Shown here piece by piece: positions 1 to 26,200 of a DNA stretch of 64,000 nt (positions are counted from its first letter, which is position 1; every line of letters begins with the position of its first letter). Position numbers and translations under genes: made by a program. The notes under the pieces are model-generated. The model saw nothing but the letters and a program-made list of their open reading frames with translations, was not told where the DNA came from and ran no database searches. The stretch comes from Tubulanus polymorphus (Eukaryota; Nemertea; Palaeonemertea; Tubulaniformes; Tubulanidae), in the NCBI RefSeq assembly GCF_964204645.1, contig NC_134025.1, forward strand, positions 9,491,001 to 9,555,000, written 5' to 3'.

Positions 1-727
1 CAGTACTTATTTTATGGCCTCAAAAATAAATCCTCATTAGCGGAATTCGAAACGGTGGAACCAATCTATAATGGAAGGAATTTGTCAGTAATTGCCATGT
101 TACGGTACTGAAACGGTACTGGGGGTTACCTTTGGTATACCTACCAGAAATAGAAAATTAATCCCTGGACTGCAAAAAAATAAGTTCGCCTTCATGAAAA
201 TTGATATGGGTTATCGTGATGAAAGAGGTAATTCTTACCATCTTATCACGATGTTTACCAGGTATTCATATTTTCAGCGCCAATTAGACAAGCGATGTTT
301 GAAGAAAGTTAATCGCTAGTAATAACAGATGTCTAACTACCTGCAGCCGGTTCACTGGCCTTCGTTCTTTGATAATCGAATCATTGATACGAAAATTATG
401 CCTGTCGAGCGCATTGGCTGATCAGTTTTTATGATGAAACGGCGTTGAGACGGGATAGCCTAGTTTCAGTTTTAAAACGGATTCTTGACGGGAGTGTCAG
501 GCCATTTGGCTGCGATGAAATATATTCGTTTTAACTTAAAAACATTAGCAATTTTTGTCGTCTGTTTCAGCCAGATGCTTGTGAATTTTTTTGACAATTG
601 AGCAACTTTTTGCAAAGAATTGTTGCTTCCTTAGGCTTTTTACGATCGCGTTTTTAAAGCAAGCCTGAGAAGTATTACGTGGTATCCTAAGTAAGCTCTT
701 ATTATATCTGCTTTCTTTTTTTTACAG
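1..727 (+). other. CELF intron (5' end off window)
   Basis: No coding exon was recognised here. The T-rich tract and TTTACAG at 715-727 form the 3' splice site of the first visible CELF exon. Short open frames in the stretch resemble nothing known. Confidence 0.6.
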
Positions 728-14745
<14,018 letters not shown>

Positions 14746-17700
14746 ATTTTAAATCATTGTTACATATGTTAAAGGTGAGATTCGAGTGTACGAAGTGAAG
14801 CTGTTTTCATGGTTGTGATCTGAAGTATGTATTGACGATCCCTCTTACCCTGTGATAGAAAAGTTTCTGTGGATTGAAAATAAGTCATGCAAATGTCCAT
14901 GTTGTTGTTCAAGGATAACTAGATAACTACGCATAAGTTGCTCAATGATACTAATCGTGTTTGTTTACATGGGTTTTTTGGAATGAGATCCCTGCATGTT
15001 TCTTGGTGTAGCACAATACGTCCCTTAAAGCATACCGATATCTAAATGTACTCGTCGAAAAATATCGAACACATTCCAAACTTGTGTTTACACTCCTGAA
15101 TATCAGATTTCTTAATACAGAATTCGATGTTTGAAATACTTAACTCCATTGAGCTGAAAGAAATTTTACATGTGTCTTCATCCATGTTCATGTATACACA
15201 ATTCACATATTTAAGTGGATTGTTTTTCACAAACAAGAGAACAATTATATATATATATATGTATATATATAACCCCGACTTTTTTGTTGATACAATGTTG
15301 TTATTTCTATGGTTTCCAGGGTGCTATACATCAAGCCATATTTTAGAGACTATTTTTATAAGACGAGTTGAAGCGCTTGTTTATCTGTTTGTCGTCGAGT
15401 CTCAGCCAGATGTGTCTCAAGAGTCAACAACCCTACAAAGCTCTCCCTTCGTTGAACAAAAAACGACCTCGCATAATTTCTTTTATTTATGATTTCTCCT
15501 TCACACGTTCTTTTATTCGCTATATGAACACAGCTTTGAATTCGCATATGTCCGGCGGTGATAGATGAACATTTCAGAACTGTCCTGTTGTCTCTCGCTA
15601 TTTATTATCTATGATACATATAGAATTACCATTCAAATTGTTTAGCGAATTTAATACTGAACTACCTCACATTCTGAAATTCTGTCTATTTCCGCTTGCA
15701 ATTGCCTGTCGAGCTTCATCTTGTCACATTCTTGAAGACTTCAGTTCAAGACAATACCGGTAGTTGATAATTCGTTTGAAAAAATAGGAAGGAAAATCTA
15801 TATATATTTATATGTATGTTACAAACGGGACTGATAGCAGCCAAAACAATTACACTTGAAGTTTGATCTTAAGTAGGCATTCTAGTCATTCATGTATGCC
15901 CATCTATAGAGATCTGAAGATATACAATGTATATCGAATGGCTATAGATTTCAATCACAGTATATTCGGATATTCGGTGGTTTAACATTACTCAAAAGTT
16001 TATAATACTCTGTACTGCATTTAACGTAGTTAGTAATTATTTGTTGGTATTAAATGTCCTGATTTTAAGGTCACTCAATTATTTCTATTATTTATTATTA
16101 TTTATACATTATATGATTATTATCATGACGTTTTAGTTCTTTATTGTTGTTATTTTTGTTGATGTTTTATTTGATATAGTTGATGACCATCCATCACTAT
16201 TAAAGAAAAAACCAACTGGGAAAATATACGTATAAGCTTATAAATGAATATACATAGATAGATTTTTTCATCCTGTAGTCTGCCCCTATTGCAATTATAT
16301 GAACACAAATATATAGTTAAGATACATAGAAATTCATTTCATCATTTTAGAAATTTGATTTTGGCATTTATCTATGTCCAGTAATGTGTACCGTTCGAAA
16401 CATCTGGTATGTGGTGTCCACGTGATAACCAAACCACTATGATGATATACATATACATAAATATTTACACATTTATATATACATACAAATTATCCGACTT
16501 TTATACACTTTAATATACTCTTATATTTTTTGGTAAATTATTTTTAGCAAGCTAACAAATGACAGTTCGAAGTAGTAGTTCACGATTCGAGTACCATACT
16601 TAATTTAAGCGGGAAACGCGACAGATTACACACGACTTTATAACAATTGTATATTAGCTTAGCTTGACAAACTGAATATAGTCTTTTATTGAGATTTCTT
16701 TTTAAAATGGAAATGAACGAAGTATCAGTATTGATTGAGCCTGATATTCTGATTGTAGCTATTCATCACATATAAGTCACGTGTTTATTCGTTGCTAAAA
16801 TGATTAATCTTCTCTATGGTTTACGTCATAAACTCAGATTTCCGCCCTCTAATTTATATTAGTTGTTCTTATTGTTATCGTTTGTCTCCGGCGACTGGGA
16901 GTTTACTGAACATTCTCTTAAGGCTAGAAGAATTCTTCCGGCTGAAAAAAAGAAGACATTACTTGCACTACTCGCAGTTGTTTTAGTATAAAACCCGGTA
17001 TTATTGTGTTGTATGTAACCACTACCCGTTCACACCACTCTCACTATCCTTGTTGTTTTGCATGTTTAGCAGTAATATCGTAAACATGTAGTTGTTTTCT
17101 CTATTCTTTGAATATTCCCGATGATTATTCAAAGGATCTGTTGACTTCATTGATAACCGAACTCTGGCAGACATGCGTGATTTCAAATTTGGTTATTCAT
17201 TGGAATGTTACTACTTTTCCTCTCTTTTGATTGTCTGTCAGTGTTTGTATGTTTGTTTCATCCACATCAAGACATTCTCTGAAAGTCTCTCCATTTTGTC
17301 CCAGACCAGATCGAATACCTTTTTTTGGTTCTTCGATTCTTTCTATGCTTCAATTTTTCTTTTGAATTGATTTTTTCATTTTTTTTTATGGCTTACTTTA
17401 ATTGATGACCATTTCAGGCTTTTCATTCAATCTATCCATATTTCATATCACTACAATTTTTTTCAATTTTGAAATCTATTTTTTTATACTAATTTATTTT
17501 TACTAATACATCTTAATTATCCAAAGTGAAGCTATAATGCTCAAAATCATTTGTTCATCGATCAAAAACTATGTTTATCGTTTCAATCGATACGAAAGTC
17601 GGCGTTTATTATGTGTAAATCATTTTATACATGTTTCAGAGAATTGTCTTACGATGACAGTGTTTTCTTTCTTTCAGTTGCGTGTAAAAATCGACTGTGT

Positions 17701-18338
17701 TTACAAAATCTAATCAACCCTTTCCTTGCTTCTCTTGTAGCAAAAAATACAAAACACGTGTGGTGTGCCCATCGTAATCCCGGCGTGAACGTCTTGTCCA
17801 TTCTCCGTGTGCTGTAAGCTGCGTGGTGTCCAAATAATACAATCGACCTAGTTTTCACATCTTATTCTCGAAAAAATCTGTGCTTGCTACAGTTGATTGG
17901 CCAATGTTAGACATCTGTATGATTTCCTTCTGTAAATCAGGGTTGACAGCGCTATAAATTCACCCCTCCGCCTATTACTGTTTGGTGGAACTACAAATTT
18001 AGTCAAAGGGTTAATAGCCTTCGGATTAGAAACAATTTACATCATCGAAAAGTGATACTATCTCGAAATGCTTCGTTAAACGTCTAAAATACAAATTTAG
18101 ATACCAACTTTAAATGATATTTGCGCTGTCATCCCAGGCGACATGTATATGTAAGCTAATTATTATAAATCTGTAATTGTTACTCTTCTCATCATTTCTT
18201 CTGAGTACTTTTTGTGTCAAATTGTATTTAATCATACATGAGCAGATGTACTTGCAAGCCATGACACATACGTACACACTTATTCACTCACATATGCGGT
18301 GGTAATACACACCTATGTTGGTTGTTCTATTGAATAAA
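14746..18338 (+). other. Probable long CELF 3' UTR
   Basis: No other gene was recognised after the CELF stop. The stretch is AT-rich, with many ATTTA/TTATTTAT elements (for example 16079-16170) and a clear AATAAA at 18333-18338. CELF mRNAs usually carry long 3' UTRs. The true cleavage site is not proven, and other AATAAA hexamers follow (for example 22276). Confidence 0.4.
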
Positions 18339-18900
18339 TTTTTTTGAGAAAAAAACAAATGACGTGATTTTTGTACTGCACACCCTGTTTTAGATATTTA
18401 TAATTCGTTGTTCCATGTGTCCTATCACTGGTGGTAAATCTGACAATCAAAACAATCATTCGCTTTAATTATGATCCACGTCAAATGTGGGGGGCAATTA
18501 GATGGTTAGATAATTGAGTGTAAATGTCCGATTAAGATTTCGCTAATTGATCGATTTTTTTAAGATAATCAGTGTCCATTATGTTTTATGAATCTTTTAA
18601 TCTAATTCAGAAGACTAACTTCATTCACATACACACAACCATTATATGTGTTGTCGGAAAAAAAGACATTCGTTTTTATAAATAGTGTATGACAAATTTG
18701 TACTCAGTATTGATGCATATTGATAATGATCATCATCATAATGATAATGATAATGTTATCTTGATATATAGATCTGGCTCAAAAAGTGTCCGTTCTTATC
18801 CACATATGGAAAGTTCATTTGGTCGTATGAAAAGGGTCACACGGGATGGCTTTCTTTTAACATGGGATATACAATTTATCACGATGATTATAAAAGTTAT

Positions 18901-18924
18901 GTATGTATGTATGTATGTATGTAT
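18901..18924. repeat. (GTAT)n microsatellite
   Basis: Six tandem GTAT units. Confidence 0.9.
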
Positions 18925-19649
18925 ATTTGTATTGTACCGATGTATGCACTGTGTAGCTTTTAGAGGCTTGGCTTTTACGTAAACCATAGTTCATATTGAT
19001 TGATTCATTAATTAAGATTAAATGTTGCACCTATTACCTGAAAATGCGTTGTGTTCATGATGTACAATTGATATAACGCTTTGAACAGTTTACGAACATA
19101 ACACTTGGAACCCACTCCGGGCACATTTTTGATTTGGACCGTCTACAGTGTTGTTTCACAGGATGTATTATTTTTTCTATATATTATATCTATATATGTA
19201 TTGATATATTAAAATATGATTCAGTGGATTTGTCTTATAGATATAACTTCATTCTTGCTTCATCAATCATGTTTTTAGTGTCTGTTAGAATTGCACCCGA
19301 CTCCGGCCAATGTTGATAGCTGTGGTGGTATTAACAACAACACATTTGACTACTACTACTTGGTTCTTCTTCATTCACCTTGTTTACGTACTTAATTACA
19401 ATTTGGAAAGTTCTATTAAGGCTGAAAGTGTTATAAAACCGCTGCCATCTGAAGTGATAGTATTAATGATCTCATTATTACTTAAACCTAGTCGCTGAAT
19501 CTGCAATATATTTCTAAGAAAAAATCAAAAATTATTTTAGTATTGTTCATGTCTTGCGTGTTGAGTTTTATGAAAGTTACTGACAATTTTGCATAATACA
19601 TTTCAATAGGGCTCTTCTATTTTCATTGAAGTTAGTACACCAGGAGCCA

Positions 19650-19772
19650 GCTGCTCCGAAGTTGGTTAAAGATAACCAGTGGACAAATACCATACTAACG
19701 ATGAACTTTCAATTGTCACTATGTTAACTATCCACTGGTTAACTAACCAAATTTTGAACAACTAGCCCCAGT
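19650..19772. mobile_element. MITE family 2, copy 1
   Basis: Inverted arms contain AACCAGTGGA and TCCACTGGTT. The right end reads inward as CTGGGGCTAGTTGTTCAAAA. That terminus and the centre ATTGTCACTATGT recur at 53828-53951. Confidence 0.65.
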
Positions 19773-22700
19773 AAAGAATGCAATGAACTTGAATGACTAT
19801 CGAATTGATAAACTTGAATGAGATTGAATAGATCAGTTCAACTTTATTGGCCGATGTTTGAGTGCGTTCTAACAGCCCTTAAAAAATTTAATTTGTCAAA
19901 AATGTGTACTTATATATTTTACAACGTTCACCTTGTAAAATATACGCTTACTGTTTTTAAAACAAAATGACAGCCATAGAAGAAGCTTTCGCAAGGTGAT
20001 CTTGCTGGAAAAAAAAAGAATTTGTTAACGAACGGGATTTATGTAGATGGCGCTGTTGTTGTTGTTTCTATAAATAATTATTGACTCGTTGACACATTTT
20101 CGCTTATTAAAATCATGCGTTAATTACTCGTTGACTATTATATTATGATTATTGATATTGATAATAAGGTAATCGATTTGTGGCTTAGTTTTTGTTATCA
20201 GCGCCATCCTGACCAGTTCTCCCCGATTGCGTTGGAGTGTGATAGAAGTGATATGATAAGTGAACGACCTTTAAGGATTTTAAGTTTCAGTCAGTCGTTT
20301 AGAGAACAAGTACGTGTAATGATGAATAATGGAGTACGGTTGACTCTGTGTCAGTTCGACCTGTCTGTTTTTTCAAGCGAAAAAGTGTCTTCAATTTAGA
20401 GATGTAGTCGAACTTGTTCGTCTTCTTGTCTGCCGCGCTAACGTTTTATGATGAATCAAACTCTTTAAAGGCTGTGATAATTTTTTCGAAATGGTGCAAA
20501 ACAAAACATCGTTCTGTTACTAGTTTGTTATGTGTGTATTTGTGAAAAAAATATTAGAAAACCACTAGATATGGATAGGTAATGAAGGGACCTCAAACTG
20601 TGGCTGATCAGCCCCTGTGATAATCATAGGCCGTGACTGTCTACCTGTATTTCATTGAATATATCAAAATATATATTTGGGTGATGTTGATTATTATGTC
20701 TTCAATAAAGCCAAAAATCATAGTATTTTGGTCTAATTATACCTCAGCTGGTTGGCTACGCAGTACGAAAGGTGTGGTTAAAGCATTATATGCATTGTGT
20801 GATGGTGGTCAGAATCGAGCTCAATGCATCGTTGCAAATGAAATATCTGAAAAATTATTATGGAAAAACGAATTCCTGATTTCGTTGGCCACCTCGGAAA
20901 GCTTCTTTTATGGTTGCGTATACTGATTTAAACTGATTTACCATGTTTGTATGTGTGTGTATTATTATTGTGTCGATAATCGTGTCTTTTGAGCTTTAAG
21001 TGTTTTTTAAAAAATGAGCCAGGATCAGCGGTGTTTCGAATGCGGCATATCAAGATAAACAACGTAAAAGGGTAGCTACAACGTTTTTCCCTCAGTGGCT
21101 GTTAATGATTATTTGTTGTTGTAAATTAAACGATCATTGTACGAAATATTTTTCTTGCTCCTCGTGTCTGTCGCGTGAGACGGGACAGATGATATGTGCG
21201 TCGTCGTGGTGATGCTCGATTGTTGTAGCATCGTAACCGTGTTTATTTTTTCTTTTAAAAAAAAGAGGTCATTGTAAGAAGACTTCGATTTCTAGTCACG
21301 AAATAATACGTACCATGAATCATGGTGACAGTGGATATTTGTTATAGATATTTTGATGATGACAAGAAAATATTGTTCGCCTGTTTGCAGAATGGCCTGT
21401 TGATTTCTCTGCATAGTTCAGACATAAATATATTTATGTTTATGTATGTTTGAATTGTCAAATGCAAGGATTGCCGATTAGACTTGTTATTTGAACCGGA
21501 GGCCTTGCACAGAAGTTTCTCCGTACTTCAGATCAATTATGACAACGTATATTTTTTATGAAAAACATTTTATCCTCACTCACGTCTGTACAGGGCCTCT
21601 GAATTTTTTGAAGCGAACCGGTCCCGAGTGAGGGATTTTTTAAATTATTTATTTCATGATTCGAGCGTAATTGTTATTTTAGAAAATGGCTTTGAAAACT
21701 ACATACAACTACGTACCTGTATTTTACAGATTTCAATAACTATCCAGTACTTAGATTCTTTAGAACGCGCTTTCAGTTACAAAGCGATCAGGTCGAAGTT
21801 AGATTGTTATTAGTCAAATTCCAATTTTCAGTGCGCTTTGTGGAAAAGTACATATACTTTATTTTACAGCTTTTGCCACTTCTTACGAGATACATTGTAA
21901 ACACGTAGTTAAGCTGTTATTGAAAAAAAAATTGTCTCTTCATCGACATCTTTTAATGGGAGATAATCAAAATGTATATTTGTGAAGCATAATCAAAATA
22001 TGATGATTCTGATGCCTTGCATTTATTCATAATGTATTTGCAAATTTGATGGTCAGCGTTTTAAAGTCTTTTATAAAAAACTTTTTTAATTTTCAATCTT
22101 GCTCTATTATGATATTCTTGGTGAAAGTTCTCATCTATCTTGTTGATAAACAATGTTTAGTTGTTCATTGTAGTGACAAGCTGTATATTTTTTGTTTTGG
22201 TTGGTAGTGTGGATATTATCGTTTCTCAAACAAAAAAACAGGAGTTGCAATGTAAAATCTAGTTGAAGTGCATTTAATAAACGGAATTAACCTATTCACA
22301 ATGTGTTAGTTTTTGTGTTTGTTCAATGTTTGTTCATATTTCAAGAATTGACTCTTGGAAAGAGGATAGTATATTCTTGCTCCCTGTTGTGAGAACCCTT
22401 TGTGGAAAACCAGGACTTCCCAAGCGACGTCGCCAAACATGCCCAAAAGATGAAGAATGCACAACCCCAAACCCAAACCGAAAGAAGCAAGTAAATTACT
22501 GCCTATCGAAATAACAAATTTTGATGCTATTACTGACGGGAGAGACAATATTATATAGACATGGCACTGACCAGGGACACTATGAATAGATATATGTTTC
22601 TTGTCATGGTCTGACCGGGGACGCAACAAATAGAAGAAATAGGTGTGGTACTGCGCGAGGACGGTACTGAACGAAGAGGAGGGAGTAAATCTTTATGAAT

Positions 22701-23261
22701 CTCATAAGTTAGGCTCCCACTAGAAAACAATTTTTTTTTTTAAACAGTTTGGTTTTCTCGCGCGAGAAAACAAAAAATTGGATGTAAAGATATTTCTATC
22801 GTTCGTCTATCCGTAAAAACCAACAAATTGTATTCTCTACAAAACCTTGCAAAAATACTAACATCGAATTATGATTTCAATTGGTGTATGAATTCTTACC
22901 ACTCATGTACGCGAAACGATTGACTTACACCAAAGATGTTCGTTTACTAAATATTATGAAAATTTCATTTTCCTGGGATTCAGTTCACCTTAAAAAGGCA
23001 TCTTCATCCGTGACATTTCACTTTGGGGTCAGATAAATGATGGACGTATAAACTAGACGTCTATGATGTAGGCACGGGTACCACATTCGTGTCTAGCGAC
23101 TGGCAGTAGTGAATATTACGCCATCTTTCATTTAGGTATCGTATATTTCACAGTAAAACATCCAGCAGTTCCCTATTGATGAAGTCAGTACATAAATTAT
23201 TTCCAGACAACAACAGACAGACTGACATATACAGACAGACATTAACAAACGTTACGTAAAT

Positions 23262-26200
23262 ATGGTGGCGAAGAGGAAGTTACTCGCTGCACTGCTGATG
23301 GTAATTTCATTGGGCGCCGGTAAGTTCTTGGACGTATAGTTTACACGACCCTGGTTCGATCATGAAATAGATTGTGTACATGGTACGACAGAAGGCACTG
23401 CTCTTAGTTGTCTTCTTGCCGGTGGTAGGGGAGTTTGAAAAGGGCGTTGTCCCAGCCGAGGCACAACGCACGTTTACGCACAATCCATCCAGGCCCAGAT
23501 GCTGGGCTTAAGAAAATTTGACAATTGATTTTTTTAGTACTTTATTAGTTCCAGCTGACTTGGTTTCCAACCACACTATAATTTTTGCATATATAGGCTA
23601 CTTGATGCTAAATGAGATCTTCTCCATCTCAACATACACATATTTTTGTTAACTCATAAGGGATCATTCATTTATTATCATTCATTTATTACGTACGCAT
23701 GAATTTAAATTTTTTCAATAAATGAATGATCCCTGAAGAAAGTACAAAATAACTTACATTATCTGGAAAGATATAATATATAGTATGTATATAGATGGAC
23801 ATCAAAACTACGATAAAATCCTGGGTCCAGTTTTAAAGACTGATATTACCTTTAACCCGGGGGCTAACTCAATTCATTTTCAATTGAGTTAATCTTCGGG
23901 TTAAAGGTAATACCAGTCTATGAATCCAGCCCCTAGTCGCATTTTAGACGTTGCAAGGCCGGTGGAACCAAGTTGACACTGGTCCGGCTCATATCCGACA
24001 GAGTGGGCGTTATTCGCGGGAAAAATTCGCGCCTCGGAGAAACTTTTTTAAACGGTTTGATTTCGAAGGCTCGCAGGGGCTATTTCAGACGATAGTTTTC
24101 CGGTGTCGATTGAGTCAATGAATGTCACGGATCATAATGTTTTATACTGGGAGATGCGTTTTTTTGCTAGAATTAGTGCTGAATCGACCAAGACGAATTT
24201 AATAACGGCAGATGCGAAAAAAAAACGAGTCGAATAATTTGCCGAATAAGTAACAAGTAACGCTTCCTTTCTCCTGATTTGACGTTGATATTCGAATAAG
24301 TATCAGGCCTCCTAATCGGTGATGAAAGGCCATCTGTTGTTTTAGACGTTTCCAATGCTAGGGGCGGGATGTAGTTTTGCTAAAATTACAGTGATGAATC
24401 GATTTAGGGGGATCTAAAACGAAAAAAAAGTAGCCGAATAAGAAGCGGAATAGGTAACCAAATTCACATTTGAATAATTAACCGAATAAGGAACAAGAAA
24501 CAAGTACCGTAGCCGCAAGTGTGGTGAATGGATAGTTGAGTTAATCCCATTACAATACAAATTCAAAACTTAAAAAAGTTAAACAAGAGTTTAAAAGTGA
24601 GAATCATAAATAAAGACACGAAGTTCCCGACTCTCTTTATGGACTGTTGCTCGAGGTTCTGGTTTTCAAACGCTTCAACAATTTTGCGTATTTACTTTAG
24701 TTAAGTTAAGTTAAGTTAAGTTTATTGCTCCACAATTAACTCATTGCACAGAGCTAAACATACTATACAATATATTTATAGAAAAGAAAATTAAAACAAA
24801 AGAAAAAAAAATTAGAAAAATTACAATAGTCACGTATATACACATAATAACAACACGGTGAACATGACAGATATTAATAGAATAATTGCAAACCTTTTTT
24901 TATATATATCGCCAAATTGAGAAGGAGTGATCCAGATAAGTTGAACAGATTTTGGAGTTGGCTTTGGTGTGGGGAGCGCCAGAAATATCTAGGGATGAAT
25001 TTAGTTCTTAAATTTTGTGAAAATGGACACACTAAAAGAAAATGAAATTCGTCACCAACCACACCCATATTACACTTAGTGCATATTCTTTCATTCCGCT
25101 CAATATGGAGTCCGTGGTGTAACCAATAATTATCTTTTGATAGCAGTGGTGATTGCGAAAAGGGATGGAACAAGGAGGTCTACATCGAGCAGTACAAGCC
25201 GAAGGAATGAGAAAAGTAGAAAAACAAGATATTCGAAACCAAAAGTGGTTCGCTCGGGGATCAGATCCAGAATTAGATCGCCGGATAGATTTCGTATCAT
25301 AGTCGTCAGTGGAAGTATCTACGGATCACATTATTACACGAACAGACGGAACTACTACAGAAATCAGGAGGCAGGTTCGTATCGGCTTCATAACGTGAAA
25401 ATGATTATTCGTAAAACTCGTTTCAGAAGGTAGATTTTCTACGAATTATCCCAGTAATGAAAAACATCCTCGTCGATCAGCACAATGCAGTGTAATAATG
25501 GGTAATCAACGGGTCAGACCAAGCCAACAACGTTCCGTGGATAGTGATCCTTGTTTTTGGGTTCCGTGACTTTCCAGGTCGAATTGACTACTTTTTCTGA
25601 ATTAACGTTTAACCCGATTACACTCTGAGTCTGGTACTAATTTCCGTAATTATTTAAAATTTTAAGGACGAGTTTCCAACATACACCACTAACGCTTGCC
25701 GGTGTCGTTACTAAGATCGATCCACGCGGCAACAAACGTTTGGATTCAGAAATAACAACATACATTAGTAACTAACAACATTTGATATCCATTTACGGTG
25801 TGTACCAACTTCGAGCAATTATCTGTTCAGATAATTGCTCGTAGGCCCCAACGGGCTGCTGTAGCAGGCAGAGTACCGAAATGAAGATGCAGATTTTACC
25901 ATTTCGTATGTGGTGTTTGAATCCGCACGGAATTCTTAATCGTTGCTGTCGTTGGCGCCCGCAAGTTAAATCTCAATAATTACCGAAGCATCAATAGAGG
26001 CTGGGCTTGATGTTAGGTAAAACCGTACTACCCTATTTAAGTCGTATGAAACATTAAAAGCTTTCATTTCATGATTAGGTACGTTTGATATCGAATTAAA
26101 CATGAAGGGCTTTAATTGCATACGTACGAAACCCAGGGAATGGCTGTATATCAGTTGCTGCTGGATGAATCGATTCAAGAAGATGGAGATATGTTGAATT

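Larger units (their letters stand above)
18339..23261. other. Intergenic region, no gene recognised
   Basis: AT-rich sequence between CELF and the Shisa-like gene. It holds a (GTAT)6 tract at 18901-18924 and a MITE at about 19650-19772. The open frames of 60-107 codons here show no known motif and no splice context. Confidence 0.5.

Noticed and set aside
20145-20926. Two + strand frames of 84 and 97 codons in the CELF-Shisa gap
   Set aside because: No known motif, no splice context, and composition like the surrounding AT-rich DNA.
24874-25173. Independent gene on the minus strand (99 codons)
   Set aside because: It is the tail end of a LINE polyprotein with its 3' UTR and CTTAA tail.
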